From Mycolicibacterium sp. BiH015 (GTDB lineage Bacteria > Actinomycetota > Actinomycetes > Mycobacteriales > Mycobacteriaceae), in the NCBI RefSeq assembly GCF_027706845.1, contig NZ_JAQGCZ010000011.1, positions 1-64,000 of the forward strand: DNA of 64,000 bases. Direction: 5' to 3'. Both the position numbers and the translations under genes were made by a program. Within the stretch, counting starts at the first letter, position 1. Each line of letters starts with the position of its first letter. Below are positions 36,560-44,800 of the stretch, piece by piece. The notes under the pieces are model-generated. The model did not search any database and was not told where the DNA came from. It was given only the letters and a program-made list of their open reading frames with translations.

Positions 36560-37528
36560 TCAGCGGTAGCGCCGTGGCACCGTCCACGGGCGTCCGAACT
36601 CCTCGTCGAAATGCTCGGGATCGAACGGGCTGTCGCCGCCGGCGGGGAAGCTGGTCAACTCGCCGAAGACGACGCGGCCACCGAGCTCGTAGAGATCCAC
36701 TCGCACGAAATCCGTTTCCGCACCCAGTCGTTCGGCCACCGCGACCATCTCGTTCAGGAGTGCGGGCTTGGCGGGTGGGCACTCAGCATTCGGTATTCCG
36801 CCTCTGAGCGGCAGATGGCACCAGTCGACCCGGAAGAAGTCCTGCGCTCGTTTGCCGAAGCGTCCGCTGTCGACCTGCACGAAATGGCACTTCCCGTGGA
36901 AGACGAAGAACTTGTAGTCGTCGGGTATGCCGCCGTCGGCGTCGGCGAGCAACTCTTCGACGAGGACGCGTCGCGGTATCCGGCCATACACCCATTCCCT
37001 GTTGGGTCCCTGTCCATACAGCTGCGACATCCAGTGCCGCGCGATCTCGACGAGTTCGCTGCGGCGGACGAACTCGGGTCGAACGTGCCGATACACCCAG
37101 CTGTGCTGCGCCCGGGGCAGACGTGCCTCGACCGGCGCGCGGTCGGATACGACGATCGCCGCGCCGCTGCCGTGGGTCGGCTTGGCCACATAGCCCTCCG
37201 GCAGGCCCGCATCGTATAGGGCTACGGGGTCGTCGACGATCGCGTATACCTGCGGAAGATACTGTGCGCCAACAACATCAGCTACGTAATCGCGTACGGC
37301 CACTTTGTCGGCGAAGGTGACGACCAGCGCGCGGTGATCGCGCAGCATCTTGTAGCGCACCTTGTCCCGGAATGTCCGCGGGTGCCGGGTTCGCCAGAGC
37401 CGCGCCACACGCACCATTGCGCTTCGCTCACGCCAGCGGACACCCCGGAAGCGTCCACGACGATGCCCCGAGAACGGCAAAGAAGGCACCTCCACGCGGG
37501 CCTGGTCCTCTTCCCCCGAGAGAGTCAC
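36560..37528 (-). CDS. TupA-like ATP-grasp protein
   Basis: The product (322 residues from the GTG used here) resembles the ATPgrasp_TupA family. It has HPRTFRDKVRYKMLRDHR and FADKVAVRDYVADVVG in the N-terminal half, YVAKPTHGSGAAIVV as the nucleotide-binding segment, VLVEELL and DYKFFVFHG, then FVRVDLYELGGRVVFGELT with acidic metal ligands. Family members sit in cell-surface polysaccharide or teichuronopeptide loci and are thought to ligate acids and amines; the substrate here is unknown. The start is unsure: the first 37 residues are Arg-rich and not family-like, so ATG 37417 is a good alternative. It is divergent from the ZIP-like gene. Confidence 0.78.
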   Translation of the reverse strand: MTLSGEEDQARVEVPSLPFSGHRRGRFRGVRWRERSAMVRVARLWRTRHPRTFRDKVRYKMLRDHRALVVTFADKVAVRDYVADVVGAQYLPQVYAIVDDPVALYDAGLPEGYVAKPTHGSGAAIVVSDRAPVEARLPRAQHSWVYRHVRPEFVRRSELVEIARHWMSQLYGQGPNREWVYGRIPRRVLVEELLADADGGIPDDYKFFVFHGKCHFVQVDSGRFGKRAQDFFRVDWCHLPLRGGIPNAECPPAKPALLNEMVAVAERLGAETDFVRVDLYELGGRVVFGELTSFPAGGDSPFDPEHFDEEFGRPWTVPRRYR

Positions 37529-37638
37529 CTCGACAGGCTACGGCTTCCCGCTCACCGGGGGTTTGGTGGGCGGTTTGGTGGGCAGTAACGAAGTCAACGC
37601 CGTCTTCGCATGCTGCCGTTCGCCAGGGAGGAACGCCC

Positions 37639-38370
37639 ATGTTGACCGCTCTGCTGTTCGGAATCGCCGCCTCGAGCGCCCTGGTCATCGGCTCGGCCAT
37701 CGGAGCGCGATGGAACATGCCCACCAAGGTCACCGGTGTCCTGCTCGCGTTCGCCAGCGGCGCACTCATCTCCGCCCTGGCGTTCGAGCTGTTCGAGGAA
37801 GCCTTCCATATGGCCGGGGCCTTGCATTCTGGACTCGGTCTGCTCGCCGGTGCCGCCACGTTCGTGATCGCCGACAGCCTGCTGGACAAATACGTCAGCG
37901 GGCACTCGGGACCCGAGCAGCGCGAGGTGGTCGCCGAGGGTGCGCGTCGCGGCGTCGGGCTGGCCCTGCTCGCGGCGGTCACCCTCGACGGCGTGCCGGA
38001 GAACTTGGCGCTGGGTGTTTCCCTCGTCGGCGGTGCGTCGCTGTCGCTGTTGGTCGCGATCTTCTTTTCGAACCTGCCGGAATCACTGGTGGGTGCCATG
38101 TCGATGCGCAAGTCAGGGATGAGTCCCCGCGCTGTGGTGGGGCTGTGGATCGCGTGTTCGGTGCTGTTGGCCGCCGCGGTGGTCGCCGGACGGATGACGG
38201 CAGGTCAACTCACCGAGCCCGTGTTGGCAGTCGCCCTCGCCTTCGCCGGTGGCGCCGTGCTGGCGTCCCTGGCCGACACGCTGATGCCCGAGGCGTTCGA
38301 GCACGGGCGGCCGCTCAATTCATTCGCCACGGCCGGTGGCTTCTTCCTGTCGTTCATCCTGGCCGCCTGA
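37639..38370 (+). CDS. ZIP-family metal transporter
   Basis: The 243-residue membrane protein has about eight hydrophobic helices. The key ZIP helix reads TLDGVPENLALGVSL, with the Pro-Glu-Asn pattern of metal-transporting ZIP proteins, and a second metal-site helix has FFSNLPESLVGAMSM. ZIP proteins move Zn(II), Fe(II) or other divalent ions toward the cytosol. The frame is open far upstream, but GGGAGGAACG directly before ATG 37639 and the membrane-protein N-terminus (MLTALLFGIAAS) decide the start. The gene is followed at once by a 30-bp tandem repeat. Confidence 0.87.
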   Translation: MLTALLFGIAASSALVIGSAIGARWNMPTKVTGVLLAFASGALISALAFELFEEAFHMAGALHSGLGLLAGAATFVIADSLLDKYVSGHSGPEQREVVAEGARRGVGLALLAAVTLDGVPENLALGVSLVGGASLSLLVAIFFSNLPESLVGAMSMRKSGMSPRAVVGLWIACSVLLAAAVVAGRMTAGQLTEPVLAVALAFAGGAVLASLADTLMPEAFEHGRPLNSFATAGGFFLSFILAA

Positions 38371-38482
38371 CGGGTCGCTTCGCTCGCCCCGGACCGATTC
38401 CCCGTCGCTTCGCTCGCCCCGGTCCGATTCCCCGTCGCTTCGCTCGCCCCGGTCCGATTCCCCGTCGCTTCGCTCGCCCCGG
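38371..38482. repeat. 30-bp tandem repeat, about 3.7 copies
   Basis: Units begin at 38371, 38401, 38431 and 38461 (partial), each reading CGTCGCTTCGCTCGCCCCGG plus TCCGATTCCC. The first unit has two or three differences; the others are identical where complete. It starts directly after the ZIP-like stop codon. The core CGCTTCGCTCGC also appears singly near positions 198 and 37423, so it may be a common intergenic element of this genome that was locally amplified. The unit is a multiple of three and open in several frames, but there is no start signal. Confidence 0.9.
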
Positions 38483-38589
38483 CACACCTACGGAATTCGT
38501 GGCAGATCCCGAACAGCCGACGTCGGACTCGAGACGCTGGGACACTGGGGGCCGGACGTCAAGAGCGCACACGATGGGAGCACGACACA

Positions 38590-39936
38590 ATGACTCAGTA
38601 CGCGGTGGTCGATCCAGCCACAGGTGAGGTGGTCAAGGAGTATCCGACCGCGACCGACGAGCAGATCGAGTCAGCGCTGGCGAGTGCCCACAAGACTTTC
38701 AAGGAATGGTCCAGATCGACGACCGTCGCTGCGCGTGCCGAGCTGATCCGCAAGGTTGCCGACCTGCACAACGAGCGCAAGACCGAGCTGGCGAAGATCA
38801 TCCAGCGCGAGATGGGCAAACCGCTGGACCAGTCCGAGGGCGAAGTCGAGTTCAGCGCCGCCATCTACGAGTTCTATGCCGACAATGCCGAGAAGTTCCT
38901 GGCCGACGAGCCGATCGAACTCCTCGACGGTGAGGGCAGCGCCGTCATCCGCCGCGGACCCGTCGGCGTGCTTCTCGGCATCATGCCGTGGAACTATCCC
39001 TATTACCAGGTCGCCCGGTTTGCCGGCCCGAACCTGGTGTTGGGCAACACAATTGTGCTCAAGCACGCGCCCCAGTGCCCGGAGTCCGCTGCCGCGCTGC
39101 AGCAGATTTTCCTCGACGCCGGATATCCGGAAGGCGCCTACGTCAACGTCTACGCAACCAACGAGCAGATCGCCGAGGCCATTGCCGATCCCCGTGTCCA
39201 GGGGGTCTCGTTGACGGGGTCCGAGCGGGCCGGCGCCGCGGTCGCCGAGATCGCCGGGCGCAATCTGAAGAAAGTGGTGCTGGAACTGGGCGGCTCCGAT
39301 CCGTTCATCCTGCTGTCCTCCGACGACCTGGATGCCGCGGTCGAGGCCGCCGTCGACGGTCGTTTCGAAAACACCGGGCAGGCGTGCAACGCCGCCAAAC
39401 GCATCATCGTCGCCGAGAGCATCTACGACGACTTTCTCGACAAGTTCACCAAGAAGGTCCTCGCCAAGGCTGACGGGCTGGCCCCGCTGTCCTCGGTGGC
39501 GGCCGCGGAGAGACTCGACGACCAGGTGAAACGTGCCGTCGACGAGGGTGCGACGCTGATCTCCGAGGGATCCCGCAACGGTGCCCACTTCCCGCCCGGG
39601 GTGTTGACCAACCTGTCGCCGGATTCGCCCGCGGCCAAAGAGGAACTGTTCGGGCCGGTGGCCACCGTCTACAAGGTCGCCGACGAAGACGAGGCGGTCG
39701 AGCTCGCCAACGACACCCCGTTCGGTCTGGGCTCGTACGTCTTCACCACCGATCCCGAGCAGGCCAACAGGGTCGCCGACAAGATCGAGGCCGGCATGGT
39801 GTTCGTCAACGCCGTCGGTGCCGAGGGCGCCGAGCTGCCCTTCGGCGGGGTCAAGCGCTCAGGGTTCGGACGCGAGCTCGGTCGGTTCGGCATCGACGAA
39901 TTCGTCAACAAGAAGCTCATCCGGATCGCCGGCTGA
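38590..39936 (+). CDS. NAD(P)-dependent aldehyde (succinate-semialdehyde) dehydrogenase
   Basis: The 448-residue cytosolic enzyme has the aldehyde dehydrogenase set: PWNYPYYQVAR with the catalytic Asn, LTGSERAGAAV in the cofactor site, the general base in VVLELGGSDPF, and the nucleophile in NTGQACNAAKR. The closest remembered relative is GabD1 of M. tuberculosis (LELGGSDPFI, LPFGGVKRSG and GREL are shared), so succinate semialdehyde is a likely substrate. A short deletion relative to GabD1 follows the DKFTKKV region, where the usual GDPxDxxTxxGP loop is reduced. ATG 38590 follows a GGGAGC element. It stands alone; the next gene is 185 bp away. Confidence 0.88.
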   Translation: MTQYAVVDPATGEVVKEYPTATDEQIESALASAHKTFKEWSRSTTVAARAELIRKVADLHNERKTELAKIIQREMGKPLDQSEGEVEFSAAIYEFYADNAEKFLADEPIELLDGEGSAVIRRGPVGVLLGIMPWNYPYYQVARFAGPNLVLGNTIVLKHAPQCPESAAALQQIFLDAGYPEGAYVNVYATNEQIAEAIADPRVQGVSLTGSERAGAAVAEIAGRNLKKVVLELGGSDPFILLSSDDLDAAVEAAVDGRFENTGQACNAAKRIIVAESIYDDFLDKFTKKVLAKADGLAPLSSVAAAERLDDQVKRAVDEGATLISEGSRNGAHFPPGVLTNLSPDSPAAKEELFGPVATVYKVADEDEAVELANDTPFGLGSYVFTTDPEQANRVADKIEAGMVFVNAVGAEGAELPFGGVKRSGFGRELGRFGIDEFVNKKLIRIAG

Positions 39937-40121
39937 TCCGTCGACCTGCTCATAACTGACGCGGGCGTGTACGTCAGGATTCGGTAATCATTCCTGCCCG
40001 GCCCCCGGCCCGAGCGTGTGATTCGCTGGGAGAGTCCTTCGATGCGCCCGGGCTCTGCGCTGCCCGCATACCGGTTGCGCTGCTGGGTACATCGTCGACA
40101 CGATCCCGAGGGAGGTAGACA

Positions 40122-41888
40122 TTGGACGTCCGAGCGCAGATGTCGCAGATGACCCCAGAGGCACGCGCAGCCCTCGCTCAACGGATCAAGGCGCGCCTGG
40201 TTCGGCCCGGCGCGCCGGCTGCCGATCACGACGTCAGCATCGTCGGTGGCGGGACCGCTGCGCTCACGCTGGCCCTCGAGATCCGCGCAGCCCGCCCGGC
40301 GGCGCGAGTTTGCGTCATCGAGCCCAACACCCACCCGATCCCCGAGGTCACCCATACCGTCGGAGAGTCGACCGTCGAAGTCTCGGCGCACTACCTGCGG
40401 GACCGCATCGGTCTCGCCGACCATCTGAGCATGGCGCAGATTCGCAAAATGGGACTGCGAATGTTCTTCTCGAACAACGGAAACACCGACATCGCGCGCC
40501 GTATGGAACTGGGCGGCTCCTCATTCGTTCCCCAAGTGACCTATCAGATCGATCGCGGCAGACTGGAAAACGAGCTCTACGAACGCTGCCGAGCGGCGGG
40601 GATCGACCTGGTCTACGGGCGGGTGCGCGACGTCGCGCTCGGCGCTGACGGCGCGGCGCACACGATCTCCTACCAGAGCGGTGACACGGTGAGCGAGACG
40701 ACCACACGGTGGGTGGTCGACGCCTCGGGGCGAAATCGTTTGCTGCCGCGGCAACTCGACCTGAGGAAAGGCAACGGGCATCACTGCAACGCCGCTTGGT
40801 TGCGTGTGGCGACCGAGATCGACGTCAATCGCTGGAGCGACGACGCCGGCTTCCACAGCCGCCTCGTCGAAGGTGATCGGTCGATGTCGACGAATCACCT
40901 TATGGGTGAGGGCTATTGGGTATGGCTCATCCGGCTTGCTTCCGGCGCCACGAGCGTTGGCATCGTGGCAGACCCGGCATTTCATCCGTTCGACGGGTTC
41001 AATACGCTGGACAAGGCCATGGTGTGGCTGCGGCAGCACGAACCTCAGTGCGCGGACGTTCTCGAGGAGCACCAGGACGAGATCCAAGATTTCCGGGTCA
41101 TGAAGAAGTACAGCCACGGCGTCACAAGGATGTACGACGGGGCCGCGCGCTGGTGTCTCACCGGGGACGCCGGAGTTTTTCTGGACCCGCTGTATTCGTC
41201 GGGGCTGGATCTCGTGGCCATCGGCAACGGGCTCATCACCGACATGATCATCCGCGAACTCGACGGCGAGGACGTGGTCGCGCGGTCCCAGATCAGCGAC
41301 ACCCTGTTTCGTTCGCTCACCGACATGTGGTTGGCCATCTACCAGGACCAGTACCTGCTGATGGGCGTGCCCGCGGTGATGACGGCTAAAGTGGTCTGGG
41401 ATGTCGCGTTCTACTGGGGCTTCATCGGCCTCCTCTACCGGAACAACCGGTTCGTCCGCATCGCCGATGATCCCGAGTTCGTGCCTTATCTGCAGGGCCT
41501 CATCGACCTGAGCAATCGCATCCAGCGCTTCTTCCGCGAGTGGGCGTCGGTCGAAACCGGTGTCGCCACCGCGCCGTTCGTCGATCTCTATGCGCCGCTG
41601 AACTTCATGGTCACCTTGCACGAGGCCATGATCGATCCGAGCCCTGCCTTCGACGAACAGTTCGACGCCAACGCTGCCCTGCTGCGGCAACTAGCCGGCC
41701 AGCTCGTCGAGACGATTGTCACCGAGAAATCCGCGATGTTCGACAACGACGACGTGATGCGACAAGTACAAGCGTGGCAAGGCGATCCGCTGCTACGCGA
41801 GCTCCGGTCCGCCTACCGCGATGCGCAGGCGGACAATCCACTCAGCGACGGCTGGATCGTTGCGACCGCGGCTCTGCAGCCGTCCTGA
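40122..41888 (+). CDS. Flavin-dependent (tryptophan-)halogenase-like oxidoreductase
   Basis: The 588-residue flavoprotein has an N-terminal FAD fold (SIVGGGTAALTLALEI), the TVGEST motif of flavin-dependent halogenases, and a lysine in IRKMGLRMFF where halogenases have their chloramine-forming Lys. A second flavin motif reads TGDAGVFLDPLYSSGLDL. The WxWxIP hallmark is present as GYWVWLIRL, with Arg for Pro, so halogenating activity is uncertain; members of this branch are often annotated only as FAD-dependent oxidoreductases. A C-terminal helical region of about 200 residues follows. The TTG start was chosen because GGGAGGTAG lies just upstream; ATG 40140 is possible. The PKS begins 2 bp after its stop, implying a tailoring or precursor-modifying role. 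Confidence 0.8.
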   Translation: MDVRAQMSQMTPEARAALAQRIKARLVRPGAPAADHDVSIVGGGTAALTLALEIRAARPAARVCVIEPNTHPIPEVTHTVGESTVEVSAHYLRDRIGLADHLSMAQIRKMGLRMFFSNNGNTDIARRMELGGSSFVPQVTYQIDRGRLENELYERCRAAGIDLVYGRVRDVALGADGAAHTISYQSGDTVSETTTRWVVDASGRNRLLPRQLDLRKGNGHHCNAAWLRVATEIDVNRWSDDAGFHSRLVEGDRSMSTNHLMGEGYWVWLIRLASGATSVGIVADPAFHPFDGFNTLDKAMVWLRQHEPQCADVLEEHQDEIQDFRVMKKYSHGVTRMYDGAARWCLTGDAGVFLDPLYSSGLDLVAIGNGLITDMIIRELDGEDVVARSQISDTLFRSLTDMWLAIYQDQYLLMGVPAVMTAKVVWDVAFYWGFIGLLYRNNRFVRIADDPEFVPYLQGLIDLSNRIQRFFREWASVETGVATAPFVDLYAPLNFMVTLHEAMIDPSPAFDEQFDANAALLRQLAGQLVETIVTEKSAMFDNDDVMRQVQAWQGDPLLRELRSAYRDAQADNPLSDGWIVATAALQPS

Positions 41889-41890
41889 GG

Positions 41891-44800
41891 ATGGCCACAG
41901 GTATGGTCTGCGACAGCACCAACCAAGAACCGCTGGCGATCGTCGGTATCGGCTGCCGGCTGCCCGGCGACGTCTGCTCGGCCCGGGAGCTGTGGACGTT
42001 GCTGTGCGAAGCGACGGACGCGACTCGCGAGGTTCCCGAAACGCGTTGGCATGCAGCGCGATTCCATGATCCGAGCGGATCCAAGATCGGCAAGATGGTC
42101 ACGCGACGCGGCGGGTTTCTCACCGAGATCGACCAATTCGATCCGCAGTTCTTCGGTATCTCACCCCGGGAAGCGCACTCACTCGACCCCCAGCAGCGCC
42201 TCCTGCTGCAGACCACCTGGGAAGCCCTGGAGGATGCGGGAATACCCCCCGACGGACTTGCGGGCACCGATGTCGGCGTGTTCGTCGGGGGCTTCACCCT
42301 CGATTATCAACTCCTGCAGAACCACGGCCGCGGCAGCCGCTACCGGTTCAAGGCCCATTCGGCCACCGGAATGATGATGACGATGCTGGCGAACCGCATC
42401 TCGCATGCCTTCGACTTCCGGGGTCCCAGCATGTCGGTCGACACCGCGTGTTCCAGCTCGCTGGTGGCTGTACATCTTGCCGCGCAGAGCATCTGGAGTG
42501 GAGAAAGCCGGCTCGCGGTCGTCGGCGGCGTGAACATCATGGGCGGTCCCAACACCGCGATCGCCGAGTCCACGAGCGGTTTTCTCAGCCCCGACGGACG
42601 CTCCAAAGCATTCGACGACTCCGCCGACGGTTATGCCCGCGGTGAAGGTGGTGCGGTCGTCGTCCTCAAACCGCTCACGCACGCGCTGCGTGACGGAGAC
42701 GACATCTACGCCCAGATTCTCGGCACCGCGGTGTCGCAGGACGGCCACACCGACGGCATCACCGTGCCGCGCGAGGACGCCCAGCACGCAGCGATCACGA
42801 CCGCTCTGCACCGAGCGGGTGTGCAGGCAGCCGACGTCGGCTACGTGGAAGCGCACGGCACCGGAACTCCACTCGGCGACCCGATCGAGATCCGCGCTCT
42901 CGCTTCGGCGTTGACCTCGGAGCGGCCCACCACCAGACCGCTGGTCGTCGGGTCGGTCAAGACGAACATCGGGCATCTCGAAGCCGGGGCAGGGGTGGCC
43001 GGATTGATCAAGGCCGCACTCGTGGCCAAAGAGGGTTACATCCCGGCGACCGTCCACTTCCACACCCCGACCAGATACGTGTCGTTGGCTGAGCTCAACA
43101 TCGAGATCTCCGGTGAGGGGCGACCGTTCCCCGAAGGCGAGCGCCGCGTGGTGGGCGTCAACTCATTCGGCTTCGGCGGCACCAATGCGCATGTGGTGCT
43201 TGCCGAACCTCCCACGCGTGCGCAATGCACCTCCGAACGTGACGGCGCTTCGCCGCCGATGCTGCTGCCGATCTCGGCCCGCAGCGAAGAGGCGCTCGCC
43301 GCGACAGCCCGGCGGCTCGGCGAATTCCTCGACGCCCACCCGGGCGTCACGCTCGGTTCGCTCGCCTACACGCTCGGTCAGCGCCGGGCCCACCTCAGCC
43401 ACCGCGACACTGTCATCGCCGACAGCATTGACGAAGCGCGCCAACAACTTCGCGGGCTCGCCGAGGGACGGCAAATCCTCACCGCCCGCACCGCCACCAC
43501 GGCGCCGAAGGTTGCATTCGTGTGCACCGGCATGGGGCCGCAGTGGTGGCGGATGTGCCGGGGTCTGCTCGACGCCCCCCAAGCCTTCCCCGCCTTCACC
43601 GAGAGCATCGCCCGTACCGACCGCGAACTCTCGCGGCACGCCGATTGGTCCCTGATCGAGGAGCTGCGGCGCGACGAGATGACGTCACGGATGTCTGAGA
43701 CGCAGATCGCCCAGCCCGCGAACTTCGCCATTCAAGTGGCTCTCGCCGAGCAGCTGGCACAGTTCGGGATCACCCCGGATGCTGTGATCGGACACAGCGC
43801 AGGCGAAGTTGCCGCCCATCATCTTGCGGGTCTGCTCAGCTTCGAGCAGGCGGTCGAAGTGATCTATCACCGAAGTCGGCTCCAGCAGCGCACCAGCGGC
43901 CTGGGCCGGATGCTCGCCGTCGGGACCGACGCAGACGCGCTCGTGACGGCGCTGACCGGCCCCGCCCGGGACGAGATCGGGCGTAAGGTCTCGGTGGCGG
44001 CGATCAACAGCCCGTCAGCAATCACTCTCGGCGGCGACAGCGACATCCTCCACGAGATCGCGACGCAGCTGGACACCGCAGGCATCTTCCACCGGTTCCT
44101 CGCCGGAAATGTGCCCTATCACACGCATTACATGGATTCGGTGCGGGAGGACCTGCTGTCGGCGCTCGACGGGTTGTCTTCCGAGCGCGCCGCGCTTCCT
44201 CTGTACTCGACGGTGACCGGCGAACGGCTGGAGCGCTACGAGGCCGGTGCGGCCTACTGGTGGCAGAACACCCGCGCCTCAGTTCTCTTCGAACCCGCGC
44301 TACGTCGAATGCTCGACGACGGCTACACGCAGTTCCTGGAACTGGGTCCTCACCCTGTGCTGGCCGCGTCGATCTTCGAAACCGCAGGCACACAGCGCAT
44401 TTCCGTCACTTCCACGCAGCACCGGCAGCAGGACGATGTGCGTACCATCCTCGGCTCGCTCGGCGAACTGCACTGCCACGGTCACCGCGTCGCGTGGGAC
44501 GCGCTGAACCCGGCCGACGGTGCCCGTCTGCTCAAGCTGCCGTCCTATCCCTGGCAGACGAAGCGGTATTGGAACGACACGCAGGAGGCGACCGAACTCC
44601 TCTTCTACAAACCGGTGCACCCCCTTCTCGGGCAAGCGGTGAGCGCCGTACATCCCACCTGGGAAGCCGAGCTGAGCACGGTGCTCAACCCGTTCCTCGC
44701 CGACCATCGAGTGCAGGGCAGCGTCGTCCTACCCGGCGCCGTGTACATCGAGATGGCACTGGCAGCAGCAAGGGAGACCTACGGCTCCAGCCACAGCGTG

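Noticed and set aside
34827..36569. 580-codon open frame on the plus strand
   Set aside because: It lies antisense to the ThrE-type exporter gene, whose membrane segments and family motifs are clear. The antisense product is a low-complexity Gly/Arg/Asp/His string with no domain, as expected for the shadow of a high-G+C membrane protein gene.
38371..38482. Possible CRISPR array
   Set aside because: The units are head-to-tail with no unique spacers between them, and no cas gene is nearby. It is a simple tandem repeat.
37362..38627. 421-codon frame overlapping the ZIP-like gene and the tandem repeat
   Set aside because: It is in a different frame from the ZIP-like protein, which has the correct helices and a ribosome binding site. 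The repeat only looks protein-like (FARPGPIPRR units) because 30 is a multiple of three.
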